Shown one piece after another: positions 21,483-28,951 of a DNA stretch of 64,000 bases (positions within the stretch are counted from its first letter, which is position 1; every line of letters starts with the position of its first letter). Origin of the DNA: Mycobacterium palustre (GTDB lineage Bacteria; Actinomycetota; Actinomycetes; Mycobacteriales; Mycobacteriaceae); assembly GCF_002101785.1 (NCBI RefSeq), contig NZ_LQPJ01000070.1, positions 123,167 through 187,166 of the forward strand. Reading direction: 5' to 3'. A program made the position numbers and the translations under genes. The notes under the pieces are model-generated. The model saw nothing but the letters and a program-made list of their open reading frames with translations. It was not told the DNA's origin and ran no database searches.

Positions 21483-22151
21483 TCAGGTGCCGGTGACGAG
21501 TGCTACTAATTCGGCCGCTGGTATCGCAGCCATCATGTTGACCGCGAACGGCCAAACGATGTTGTTTACGACGTTCTTCCATTTGCTTTTGTCGGTGCTG
21601 TTTGCGGCGCCACGCACGACGGCACCAGCGAGACGTTCGAGTGCATCTTGGAGGCTGAAATCGCCAACAGTTGCGTAGTTGTCGGTGCACCAGCGGACGT
21701 GCGCGATGACGTCATTGATGTGAGCACGCAGTGGTGCCGGTATAGACGAATCACCCGCCAAGACGTCAGCGACGCTCTCGACGTAGCCGTTGATTCTGGC
21801 GATGCCATCGGCTTCCAGGGCGGGTACTACATCTTCCAAACGCTCCGCGAGCATTTCAAGTGTGTTGAGACTGGTTTGGTCGATGTTGGCGGTCCCCTGA
21901 CCCTGCCAGCCGTTACCGAACGCGAAAACGATCTGATACCACGTGGGAAGGGCTTCGCGAGCGACCCGCATGTTACGGCCCTGGCTTTCCAACAGCCGTA
22001 TGAGCTCTTCGATCTCTCTGAGATGAAGGATCGCCAACGTGTGGTCGTCCCAATTCTGTCCGTTGAGTCCGCGAGCCGTGGCGGCGTTAACATTCTGTGC
22101 ACCACGCCAGCTGACAAATTTGGCGTGTAGCAACTGGGCTGGGTTAGACAT
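21483..22151 (-). CDS. Helical protein of unknown function, last gene of the element
   Basis: The protein has 222 residues from ATG 22151, which overlaps the end of the zinc-ribbon gene by eight bases (ATGTCTAA), so it is translationally coupled. It is almost entirely helical. It opens NPAQLLHAKFVSWRGAQNVN and includes LAILHLREIEELIRLLESQG and LPTWYQIVFAFGNGW. A C-terminal hydrophobic stretch (WPFAVNMMAAIPAAELVALV) could insert in or contact a membrane. I do not recognise a domain. As the non-recombination gene of the element it is the best candidate for cargo, perhaps immunity or host-benefit, but this is inference. Confidence 0.75.
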   Translation of the reverse strand: MSNPAQLLHAKFVSWRGAQNVNAATARGLNGQNWDDHTLAILHLREIEELIRLLESQGRNMRVAREALPTWYQIVFAFGNGWQGQGTANIDQTSLNTLEMLAERLEDVVPALEADGIARINGYVESVADVLAGDSSIPAPLRAHINDVIAHVRWCTDNYATVGDFSLQDALERLAGAVVRGAANSTDKSKWKNVVNNIVWPFAVNMMAAIPAAELVALVTGT

Positions 22152-24333
22152 GTGCGCCCTCTGTCTGTTGGGAGAGGCTTCCCTGGCGGATCGCGGTGTA
22201 GACGCCCCAGTCTCGTTGGGCGAATTTGGCCCAGCCGGCTGTGGTTGTGGCGTGCAGGCCAAGTTGCGTTGCGAGGACCGCGGCGGGAATGTCGTTGGCC
22301 AGGGCCAGTAGTGCGCGGTTGCGGCTGAGTCGCTCGGGTATGTCGGCGTCGGTGAGTTTTCTGCTCAGTGTTGCCGTGTGGATCGGCCTGCCGGGTTGCC
22401 CACCGGGGAATAGGTAGTGCTGCCCGGTGTGTGCGCGGGCCCGCCAGTTGTTGCGCGCGGCGTCGGCGAGTTCATTGACAAGGGCACCCACGGGTTCGGG
22501 CAGCTGCAGGGGATGGCGAGCCAGCTTGATCTGTGTGCTGCCAGCGCTGGTGGTGATGTCGCCGGTCGTGAGTCGTTGGATTTGGGTCAGCCGTGCACCG
22601 TAGAGCAGCACGAGAAGTCCAGCGACCCGGGTTAGCAGTTCCTCACCGCCGTCGCCGTGGAGGAGTCTGTCGATCCGGGCATGATGAGCGTCTTCACAGG
22701 CAATTTCACTGGGCAGGGCTCGGCGCAGCCGCGCGACGCTCAGATCGCTTGCCGTGACACCTCGCTGGGCGAGCCAGTGAATGAATCCGGTGATGTTGGA
22801 GCTTCGCTCAGCGTTACCCGCTGTCCAACCGTCGATCATCGCCTGTGTCAGATCGCTAGTCTGGATGTGTTGCTGGTCAAGGTGATTGAGCAGTCGTACT
22901 GCCGTGCGGATCCGTTCACGTCCAGAATTCGCGGCCCCGTCTGTGTAGCCGCGTCGCCGCGCGCGCCGACGGGCCGCACGGAGCACCGCCCACCGCGCAT
23001 ATGGCCCGATCAGCGTGGCTTGGTGGGCCGGTAAACCGGCGGTCAGCTCAGTGACCCACGTTTCGAACCGCTCGATGGGCTCATCACGTCGCGGCAGAAT
23101 GTTCGCCTCGACGAGCATCGCGCGCGCCCAGTGGCGGGTGTTGGTCGGTGGGCATTGATCCAGGGTGGCGTGTGTCAACGGCTCTGGATCCGAAGCCAGG
23201 GTGTGCAGCACCGCTTCTGTAGCGGGCTTGCTCAGCCAGCGCAGCGTCGAGGCCGGCTGGCCTCGATCGGCTAGGACGGCGGGCAGCTGCTCGAGTTCGG
23301 GCCGGATCGATCCGTCGACGGTGATGAGTTCTCGGGTGGCCTGTGCCACCGAGCAGCGCAGGCACATACCGGCGTAGTGCTGCGGCCCGCTGTGGCCGCA
23401 ATTGTGGCAGGCGTAGTCGATCGCCGCTCCCGAGCACGGTCCGCAGACCCGTGCTCCGGTCGCGTCCAGAGCGACAAGCACTTTGGTATCGCCGCAGCTT
23501 TCGCACGTCTGCGGGTGGGCGATGGTGCGTCGGTAGCAGGGCAGGCATACCGGACCCAGCGGCCACCGCGTGTGCACTGGCCGGTGATGGGTGCAGATCG
23601 CGCAGTGCTCATGAGGGGCCTGTGCGCAGCGGAAGCACAGATCGCGGGCTCCGTGCTGAGCGCGCACCGCGATGCGGCCGATAGCGCCGCACTTGCCGCA
23701 GGCACGGACCGGCGCCTGGTAGCAGCGCTGGCACAGCGGTCCTGCGTCGGTGAGTTTCTTGGCGTGGTCGGTGCGGCCGCAGCCCGCGCACACGTATTTG
23801 GGGCGAGCGCAGTTGCCGCACAGCGCCAGGCCCTCAGCGGTGCGTGTCGACGGGATGTGGGATCGGCCGCACATGCCGCACGTTTCTTGCCGTTCGGGGT
23901 CGTTCTGGTAGCAGCGGCTGCAGATCCCACCGGTCTTGGTGGCGGCGACTCGGTAGCGCAGTTGTCCGCACCGGTCGCAGATATGCCGGGTGTGCCGAGA
24001 GGCGCACCACCCGCAGCAGCGGGCGCCGTCAATGACACGGTCCAGCTTGGGGGTGACGTGCCCACATTGCGTGCACGGCACCGGTGTCACCGGGTAACCC
24101 GACTGCGCCAGCAGATACGCCACACGTGCGAACACATACGGGCAGTAGGGATTTGGTGTGGTCCAGGGGTCGTCCTGCTCGGCCAGATAGGCCGCCAGCG
24201 ACTGCCGCGAACGCGGCTTGGCGGCGTCCGCACGCACCAACAGTGTCTCAAGCTCGCTATCGGCGATGGTGATACCGGCAGCGGCGAGACTGTCCGTGAT
24301 CGCGGCGAGGGCCGTGGTGAGGGCGGCGGTCAT
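22144..24333 (-). CDS. Zinc-ribbon array protein with a degenerate tyrosine-recombinase domain
   Basis: The protein has 729 residues. After a helical N-terminus (about 1-80), residues 85-335 hold 16 CxxC motifs that pair into eight zinc ribbons: CTQC/CGWC, CDRC/CSRC, CGMC/CGNC, CAGC/CQRC, CGKC/CFRC, CAIC/CLPC, CESC/CGPC, CHNC/CLRC. The C-terminal half has a SAM-like DNA-binding region and a recombinase-like fold with an Arg box (YGARLTQIQRL). The usual HxLR box is replaced by ERLSRNR, and the catalytic tyrosine position by Trp (TTTAGWAKFA). It is probably an accessory DNA- or protein-binding partner of the active integrase rather than a catalyst. Its start overlaps the XRE stop (ATGA). Confidence 0.8.
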   Translation of the reverse strand: MTAALTTALAAITDSLAAAGITIADSELETLLVRADAAKPRSRQSLAAYLAEQDDPWTTPNPYCPYVFARVAYLLAQSGYPVTPVPCTQCGHVTPKLDRVIDGARCCGWCASRHTRHICDRCGQLRYRVAATKTGGICSRCYQNDPERQETCGMCGRSHIPSTRTAEGLALCGNCARPKYVCAGCGRTDHAKKLTDAGPLCQRCYQAPVRACGKCGAIGRIAVRAQHGARDLCFRCAQAPHEHCAICTHHRPVHTRWPLGPVCLPCYRRTIAHPQTCESCGDTKVLVALDATGARVCGPCSGAAIDYACHNCGHSGPQHYAGMCLRCSVAQATRELITVDGSIRPELEQLPAVLADRGQPASTLRWLSKPATEAVLHTLASDPEPLTHATLDQCPPTNTRHWARAMLVEANILPRRDEPIERFETWVTELTAGLPAHQATLIGPYARWAVLRAARRRARRRGYTDGAANSGRERIRTAVRLLNHLDQQHIQTSDLTQAMIDGWTAGNAERSSNITGFIHWLAQRGVTASDLSVARLRRALPSEIACEDAHHARIDRLLHGDGGEELLTRVAGLLVLLYGARLTQIQRLTTGDITTSAGSTQIKLARHPLQLPEPVGALVNELADAARNNWRARAHTGQHYLFPGGQPGRPIHTATLSRKLTDADIPERLSRNRALLALANDIPAAVLATQLGLHATTTAGWAKFAQRDWGVYTAIRQGSLSQQTEGAHV

Positions 24334-24662
24334 CGCTGCTCCCCGGGCCGTCGAATCGTGGTGCGCCGCGCCGAGGACATCGCCGTGACAGTGTTATTCG
24401 ACTGTCCTGCAGCTCTTCTCGCCGCAACCTCAGTGATCTTCGGCTCGATGAGATCGTTCGGGGTGCACTCCAAGATGTCGCATAATGCGACCAGGGTGTG
24501 CATGCTCAACCGTTGCGGCTGCCCAGCGACCAAACGGTAGGTCTGTTCACGCGACAAAGTGACACCGCGGTCAGCCAATTGCGGCTGTAGATCGGTAGTT
24601 GAAAACATGCCTTTCTCAGCCATTTTCGTACGCAGATGCCACGCGTAATCCATCTGCTTCAT
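24330..24662 (-). CDS. XRE/Cro-type transcriptional regulator of the element
   Basis: The protein has 110 residues. The Cro/C1-type helix-turn-helix lies at about 25-75: LQPQLADRGVTLSREQTYRL and LSMHTLVALCDILECTPNDL. A basic, Ser/Thr/Arg-rich tail of 30 residues follows (ARRAAGQSNNT..RRTTIRRPGEQR). Its ATG at 24662 overlaps the integrase stop (four bases), and its stop overlaps the next start (ATGA). It most likely represses the element's own promoter. The palindrome at 25796-25810 and the CAATRTTG repeats near the integrase start are candidate targets. Confidence 0.85.
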   Translation of the reverse strand: MKQMDYAWHLRTKMAEKGMFSTTDLQPQLADRGVTLSREQTYRLVAGQPQRLSMHTLVALCDILECTPNDLIEPKITEVAARRAAGQSNNTVTAMSSARRTTIRRPGEQR

Positions 24663-25777
24663 CGCGGTCGCCGATCGAAGTGACGGCCATAACGCGACTG
24701 CATCGACTGGCTGATCAGTCGATTACGGTACTCGTTGGTCACGCCAACATAGACAGCTGTCGTGGAGGAGAACGAATGTCCGACTTGCTCCTGGATGAAC
24801 CGCTCCGGATAGTCGAACTCCACCAGATGCGTCACGTACGAGTGGCGCAGTGAGTGCAGATCAAGGGTTGGATCGATGCCGGCCTCATCACGTACCGTCG
24901 TAAACGCCACATTGAGCATCCGCAAGCCGATTCGGGTGCCGCGCTCAGTTAGCCACAACGCCGCACTGGTGCCCGTCGGAAACAGCGGGCGCACCTCGGA
25001 CAGATAGTGGTCGAGAACATCAACGATCCAGCCCATCTCCGGAACCGTGAGCACGGTGCGCCGCTTGGCCGCTCCGCCCCGCGACGCCTTGCCATAACGG
25101 ACCGACAACGCACCGAACCGACCGAACTCATCCATCTTCGAATTCCGGCGCAGATCAACAACATCGGAGTGCGCCACCTCACGGCGCCGCAACCCGTAGG
25201 CGTAGCAGAACTTCAGCATCGCCGCGTCCCGAAGCGCCGTCAGAGCCCCCTTGCGGCCCCGTGAGCGAATCAATCCAACACGGGCATCGGCGGCATCAAA
25301 CAGTGCCTGAACCTCGTCATAGGTCAGCGGACGCCGAGCCGGATCACCCTCGTACTCCCCGACATGAATGATCGAGTTGTCCTCGTGGAAAACCTGCTGC
25401 GGGACCTGACCGAACTGCTGCGTACACTCAGCGACCCAGCCGTAGCGCTGATCCAGCAGATACTCGCAAAACATTCGGATGTCGATCTCGTAGTTACGCG
25501 CCGTCGACACCCGCAGCGGAGACGGACCCGAGCGCAACGCACTAATCCAGGCCTCACCCTCAGCCGGCGTCCACTGCCACGGGTACAGCCCGGAGAACTC
25601 CACGAATCGCCGCACCAACCGAAGCCGGGGCACGATCGTGGCGTCCCGAAGAAACCGCGCCCGCTGCTGGCTTTCCCAGCCCTGCACCATCGCCTCGAGG
25701 ACAGCCTGCTCAGGATCAAGATGAACAACACTGGACGCCAACACCCGTCGGGCCACGCCCTGAGAATCACTAGTCAC
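24659..25777 (-). CDS. Tyrosine recombinase (integrase) of the element
   Basis: The protein has about 372 residues from GTG 25777; an ATG at 25894, two bases after the nrdH stop, would add 39 poorly conserved-looking residues. A SAM-like core-binding domain (about 30-160) precedes the catalytic domain with all expected residues. These are Arg in YAYGLRRREVAHSD, a Lys-containing beta segment (RYGKASRGG), LHSLRHSYVTHL (HxLR plus H), VGHSFSST (H/W position) and the nucleophile in AVYVGVTN. It should catalyse excision and integration of the element. Because the frame opens directly behind nrdH, it could be read from the nrdH promoter. Confidence 0.9.
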   Translation of the reverse strand: MTSDSQGVARRVLASSVVHLDPEQAVLEAMVQGWESQQRARFLRDATIVPRLRLVRRFVEFSGLYPWQWTPAEGEAWISALRSGPSPLRVSTARNYEIDIRMFCEYLLDQRYGWVAECTQQFGQVPQQVFHEDNSIIHVGEYEGDPARRPLTYDEVQALFDAADARVGLIRSRGRKGALTALRDAAMLKFCYAYGLRRREVAHSDVVDLRRNSKMDEFGRFGALSVRYGKASRGGAAKRRTVLTVPEMGWIVDVLDHYLSEVRPLFPTGTSAALWLTERGTRIGLRMLNVAFTTVRDEAGIDPTLDLHSLRHSYVTHLVEFDYPERFIQEQVGHSFSSTTAVYVGVTNEYRNRLISQSMQSRYGRHFDRRPR

Positions 25778-25795
25778 GACGCCTGTTGTAACAGA

Positions 25796-25810
25796 TGCAT
25801 CATTGATGCA
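25796..25810. promoter_or_regulatory. Palindrome upstream of the integrase gene
   Basis: TGCATCATTGATGCA is a perfect palindrome (7-bp arms, one central base) 19 bp before the GTG start of the integrase. One further TGCATCA half-site lies at 25912-25918. It is a plausible operator for the element's XRE regulator. Confidence 0.5.
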
Positions 25811-25888
25811 TGAGGATTTCAGGCGGTGCTGACCATCGGCGATTCGCGTCGAGGTCTCACCCCCCGACACCTGAGCTGCTACAACAGA

Positions 25889-25931
25889 CAACATTGCTAG
25901 CCAACCAATGTTGCATCAGATGACAATATTG
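25889..25931. repeat. CAATRTTG repeats at the nrdH end of the element (putative attachment or arm sites)
   Basis: Three related octamers stand at 17-18 bp intervals: CAACATTG at 25889, CAATGTTG at 25906 (its exact inverse, nine bases between them) and CAATATTG at 25924. They overlap the end of the extended nrdH frame. Inverted octamers with a short spacer are typical core sites for tyrosine recombinases. No equivalent triplet is seen at the nrdI end, so these may instead be regulator or integrase arm sites. Confidence 0.5.
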
Positions 25932-26157
25932 CTCCATTGGCGAGCGCCTTGATGCGGTCGGGCCGGAAGCCCGACCAGTGCTCGTTGCCGGCCACCACCA
26001 CGGGGGCCTGCAGGTAGCCCAGCGCCATCACGTAGTCGCGCGACTCGGAGTCCACGGTGATGTCGACCTTCTCGTAGTCCAGGCCTTGCTTGTCCAGAGC
26101 CTTGAACGTCGCGCTGCACTGCACGCAAGCCGGCTTGGTGTACACGGTGATGCTCAT
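25897..26157 (-). CDS. nrdH: Glutaredoxin-like electron donor NrdH with an element-derived C-terminus
   Basis: The protein has 86 residues. The thioredoxin fold shows the redox motif CVQC (VYTKPACVQCSATFKALDKQ) and the NrdH signature GYLQAPVVVAGNEHWSGFRPDR. It passes electrons from thioredoxin reductase to NrdE. After RIKALA the sequence reads NGAILSSDATLVG instead of the short family ending, because the mobile element begins here. The catalytic fold is complete, so activity is expected. The start is ATG 26157 behind AAAGGAG. A leader of about 200 bases separates it from the NrdR-like boxes. Confidence 0.94.
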   Translation of the reverse strand: MSITVYTKPACVQCSATFKALDKQGLDYEKVDITVDSESRDYVMALGYLQAPVVVAGNEHWSGFRPDRIKALANGAILSSDATLVG

Positions 26158-26356
26158 GATGCCGCTCCTTTACGGAAGGTGAACGTACGGGGACTGGCAA
26201 CTGCTGGGGGTACTACGTCTGCGCTAAGTTCAGCGGTCGGTCGAGGCCCCAGACTCCCGTCCTGCGGCCGTCGGGTCGAACGACCTGGCGGGCCGATTCC
26301 GGGAGGCTCCCCAAGCCCGGCTGGCTTGGCGATCCTGGGTTCTGCCGACCCTCGAA
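26158..26356. other. Leader region of nrdH, no gene seen
   Basis: About 200 bp between the nrdH start codon and its NrdR-like boxes. It is GC-rich with several small hairpins, but I find no convincing coding frame, riboswitch consensus or terminator. If transcription starts near the boxes, the mRNA has a long 5' untranslated leader. Confidence 0.45.
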
Positions 26357-26404
26357 ACACTACACCTAGTGGCTGACAAGATCTCGAGATACAACATCTT
26401 CTGA
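26357..26404. promoter_or_regulatory. Tandem NrdR-like boxes upstream of nrdH
   Basis: ACACTACACCTAGTGG (26357-26372) fits the NrdR consensus at about 12 of 16 positions. A weaker ATACAACATCTTCTGA starts at 26389, exactly 32 bp on. The same 32-bp spacing is seen upstream of nrdF2. These would repress the nrdHIE transcript, including the inserted element genes, when dATP is plentiful. Confidence 0.6.
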
Positions 26405-26572
26405 ATAACAATTCTGAAATTCCCTGGTCGTAAGGCCTGTCGCGAAGAAACTCCGACACGCGCCCGGCGTGTCGCAGATCACAGAACGGCCCGACGACAT
26501 CCATGGGCGCCGGTATACCAGCGGCCACCGACAACGCCGGCGCGCGGCGCTCGCCCACCCGCCGCTAGCAAA

Positions 26573-26593
26573 GCCGCCAGCAAAGCTGGCGGC
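26573..26593. terminator. Hairpin terminator downstream of the FMN reductase gene
   Basis: GCCGCCAGC-AAA-GCTGGCGGC is a perfect 9-bp stem with a 3-base loop and T-runs on either side. It lies 75 bp after the Rv3054c-like stop, upstream of the nrdH promoter, and would insulate the nrd operon. Confidence 0.75.
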
Positions 26594-26668
26594 TTTGGCT
26601 ATTCGCTTGTCGCAACGACGCTGCCCGGCGGGGGCGCCCTTGTGGGCTCCCCCCGATCGAAGGCAGAT

Positions 26669-27226
26669 TCAGCCGACTTCGGCGGCCAGTTTGCCCACGA
26701 CGTCGCGCACGTTCTCCGACAGCTCGGGGTGCTCGGCCGGGGCGTTGCCCTCCAGGGTCGTGAACTGCACCGAGAGCTTGATCGACTCGACCACGCGGGC
26801 GCCCGCGATCCCGAAGGACTTGCGGGTCTCGTCGTGCGCCCACACCCCGCCGTAGCGCCCGAATCCGCCGCCGATGACCGCCAACGGCTTGCCCTTCAGC
26901 GCGCCGTCGCCGTACGGGCGGGACAGCCAGTCGATCGCGTTCTTGACGACGGCCGGGATGCTGCCGTTGTACTCGGGCGTGACCACCAGCGCGGCATCCG
27001 CGTCGGCCGCCGCGCCGCGCAGCGCGGCCACCGGGGCCAGCGGCGGGGCGCTCGCGTTCATCGCCTCGTCGATGTCCTCGTTGTAGAACGGCACCTTGTC
27101 GAGCCCTTCGAAGATCGTGACGCTGACGCCGTCCGGCGCCACGGCCGCCGCGAGCTCGGCGATCTGACGGTTGATCGACGCCGCGCGCAGGCTGCCCACG
27201 AGCGCCAAGATCTTGATCTCTGCCAA
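26669..27226 (-). CDS. NADPH-dependent FMN reductase family protein, Rv3054c-like
   Basis: The protein has 185 residues from TTG 27226 (begins LAEIKILALVGSLRAASINR). The flavodoxin-like fold has the GSLRxxSxNR flavin-phosphate loop, the PEYNGSIPAVVKNAIDW flavin-ring motif and GGFGRYGG. It reduces FMN or quinones with NAD(P)H. An ATG at 27259 would add 11 residues, but the family N-terminus fits the TTG. It is divergent from a TetR gene, with a palindrome between them that could regulate both. Confidence 0.88.
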   Translation of the reverse strand: MAEIKILALVGSLRAASINRQIAELAAAVAPDGVSVTIFEGLDKVPFYNEDIDEAMNASAPPLAPVAALRGAAADADAALVVTPEYNGSIPAVVKNAIDWLSRPYGDGALKGKPLAVIGGGFGRYGGVWAHDETRKSFGIAGARVVESIKLSVQFTTLEGNAPAEHPELSENVRDVVGKLAAEVG

Positions 27227-27271
27227 TGTCCCGTTTTCCCTTCCATTGTTGAAGTACATCCTCGCACGCCC

Positions 27272-27291
27272 AACCGGACCATAGTCCAGTT
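27272..27291. promoter_or_regulatory. Palindromic operator between the FMN reductase and TetR genes
   Basis: AACCGGACCATAGTCCAGTT has 8-bp arms matching at seven positions around CATA (GGAC..GTCC core). It sits in the 91-bp divergent promoter region, 27 bp before the TetR start. It is likely the binding site of that TetR protein. Confidence 0.6.
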
Positions 27292-27317
27292 TATTCCTTT
27301 CGCGCTAAAGTGCATGA

Positions 27318-27920
27318 GTGAACGGTGTCGGGCGGCTGGGTGAGTTGCCGGTGTCGGTTGCCCAGGAGCGGGGGGACGCGGCGCGCAACCGGGCCCGGCT
27401 GCTGCAGGCCGCCCGGGACTTGGTGGCCGAGCGCGGCGCGGACGCCGTCACCATGGACGACGTCGCGGCGGCCGCCGGCGTCGGCAAGGGCACGCTGTTC
27501 CGCCGGTTCGGCAGCCGGGCCGGCCTGATGATGGTTTTGCTCGACGAGGACGAGCGGGCCAGCCAGCAGGCGTTCCTGTTCGGCCCGCCGCCGCTGGGCC
27601 CCGATGCGCCTCCGGTGGAGCGGCTGGTGGCGTTCGGCCGGGAGCGGATCCGCTTCGTGCACACGCACCACGAGCTGCTGTCGGAGGCGAGCCGCGATCC
27701 GCAGATGCGCTACGCGCCGCCGGCCACCGTGCTGCGCACGCACGTGCGGGTGCTGCTGTCCTCGGCGGGCACCACCGGCAACCTCGAGTCTCAGACCGAC
27801 GCCCTGCTGGCCCTGCTCGACGCGGACTACGTGGAGCACAAGCTGAACAACGGCGGGCACACCCTGGAGACGTTAGGGGACGCGTGGGAGAGCCTGGCGC
27901 GCAAGCTGTGCGGGCGGTGA
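27318..27920 (+). CDS. TetR-family regulator, Rv3055-like
   Basis: The protein has 200 residues from GTG 27318. The helix-turn-helix domain is DAVTMDDVAAAAGVGKGTLFRRFGSRAGLM at about residues 40-70. The ligand domain is helical and of SACE_7040/TetR_C type (HHELLSEASRDPQMRYA). It probably represses itself and the divergent FMN reductase. Its TGA overlaps the dinP GTG (GTGA), so the two genes are co-translated, which links a ligand-responsive repressor with a DNA polymerase gene. Confidence 0.86.
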   Translation: MNGVGRLGELPVSVAQERGDAARNRARLLQAARDLVAERGADAVTMDDVAAAAGVGKGTLFRRFGSRAGLMMVLLDEDERASQQAFLFGPPPLGPDAPPVERLVAFGRERIRFVHTHHELLSEASRDPQMRYAPPATVLRTHVRVLLSSAGTTGNLESQTDALLALLDADYVEHKLNNGGHTLETLGDAWESLARKLCGR

Positions 27921-28951
27921 CCGGCTGGGTCCTGCACGTCGACCTCGACCAGTTCCTGGCGTCGGTCGAGCTGCGCCGCCACCCCGACCTCGTCGGGCTG
28001 CCGGTCATCGTCGGGGGCAGCGGCGACCCGACCGAACCGCGCAAGGTGGTCACCTGCGCCTCGTACGAGGCGCGCGAGTTCGGCGTGCAGGCGGGCATGC
28101 CGCTGCGCACCGCCGCCCGCCGCTGCCCCGGGGCCACGTTTCTCCCGTCGGATCCCGCCGCCTACGACGCGGCGTCCGAGGAGGTGATGGCGCTGCTGCG
28201 CGACCTGGGCCACCCCGTCGAGGTGTGGGGCTGGGACGAGGCCTACGTCGGGCTCGACGCCGGGCGGGATCCCACCGAACTCGCCGAGCAGATCCGGGCG
28301 GTCATCTCGTCGCAGACCGGGCTGTCGTGCTCGGTCGGCATCAGCGACAACAAGCAGCGGGCCAAGGTCGCCACCGGCTTCGCGAAACCGGCCGGCATCT
28401 TCACACTCACCGACGCGAACTGGATGACGCTGATGGCCGACCGCCCGGTCGACGCGCTGTGGGGCGTGGGCCCGAAGACGGCGAAAAAGCTTGCCGCCCT
28501 TGAGATCACGACGGTGCGCCAGCTCGCCCACAGCGACGCGGAGCTGCTGACGGCCACCTTCGGCCCGCGCACCGGGCTGTGGCTGTTGTTGCTGGCCAAG
28601 GGCGGCGGCGACACGCAGGTCAGCGCCGAACCCTGGGTTCCGCGATCGCGCAGCCACGTCGTCACCTTTCCGCGCGACCTCACCGAGCGAGCCGAAATGG
28701 ATTCGGCGGTAACGCAATTGGCGCGGCAGGCGCTTGACGACGTGCTGGCGGCGGGCCGGGTCGTCGCCCGCGTGGCGGTCACGGTGCGCACCGCGACGTT
28801 CTACACGCGCACCAAGATCCGCAAGCTCGAAAAGCCCACCACCGACGCCGATACCGTCACCGCCGCCGCCCTGCGAGTGCTGGACCTGTTCGAGCTAAAC
28901 CGCCCGGTTCGGTTACTCGGCGTGCGACTCGAGTTGGTGATGCCGCGGTAG
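27917..28951 (+). CDS. dinP: Y-family DNA polymerase DinP (DinB2)
   Basis: The protein has 344 residues from GTG 27917. Catalytic carboxylates lie in HVDLDQFLASVE and WGWDEAY. Further motifs are VVTCASYEAREFGV, CSVGISDNKQRAKVATGFAKP and LWGVGPKTAKKLAALEI (helix-hairpin-helix), with a little-finger domain at the end. It carries out error-prone synthesis across lesions. The C-terminus ends VRLLGVRLELVMPR with no QLxLF-like beta-clamp peptide, as is known for mycobacterial DinB2. It overlaps the convergent SDR gene by 39 bp. Confidence 0.93.
   Translation: MTGWVLHVDLDQFLASVELRRHPDLVGLPVIVGGSGDPTEPRKVVTCASYEAREFGVQAGMPLRTAARRCPGATFLPSDPAAYDAASEEVMALLRDLGHPVEVWGWDEAYVGLDAGRDPTELAEQIRAVISSQTGLSCSVGISDNKQRAKVATGFAKPAGIFTLTDANWMTLMADRPVDALWGVGPKTAKKLAALEITTVRQLAHSDAELLTATFGPRTGLWLLLLAKGGGDTQVSAEPWVPRSRSHVVTFPRDLTERAEMDSAVTQLARQALDDVLAAGRVVARVAVTVRTATFYTRTKIRKLEKPTTDADTVTAAALRVLDLFELNRPVRLLGVRLELVMPR

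Larger units (their letters stand above)
21413..25939 (-). mobile_element. Integrative element inserted in the 3' end of nrdH, splitting the nrdHIE operon
   Basis: About 4.5 kb between nrdH and nrdI. It contains, in operon orientation, a tyrosine recombinase, an XRE regulator, a zinc-ribbon array/recombinase-like protein and a small helical protein. Its base composition is visibly less GC-rich than the neighbours. NrdH continues into foreign sequence after RIKALA, and the expected nrdH ending (ATALSA, stop) lies at the far side. A shared TCGC at 25940-25943 and 21409-21412 on the minus strand is a possible crossover; boundaries are good to perhaps 20-30 bp. All genes point the same way as nrdHIE, so the operon can still be read through. 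Confidence 0.8.

Noticed and set aside
26158..26356. Possible cobalamin riboswitch in the nrdH leader
   Set aside because: GC-rich stems are present, but the conserved B12-box and core elements are not.
26154..26558. A 134-codon minus-strand frame upstream of nrdH
   Set aside because: It overlaps the promoter, the NrdR-like boxes and the nrdH ribosome binding site, and shows no protein-like pattern.
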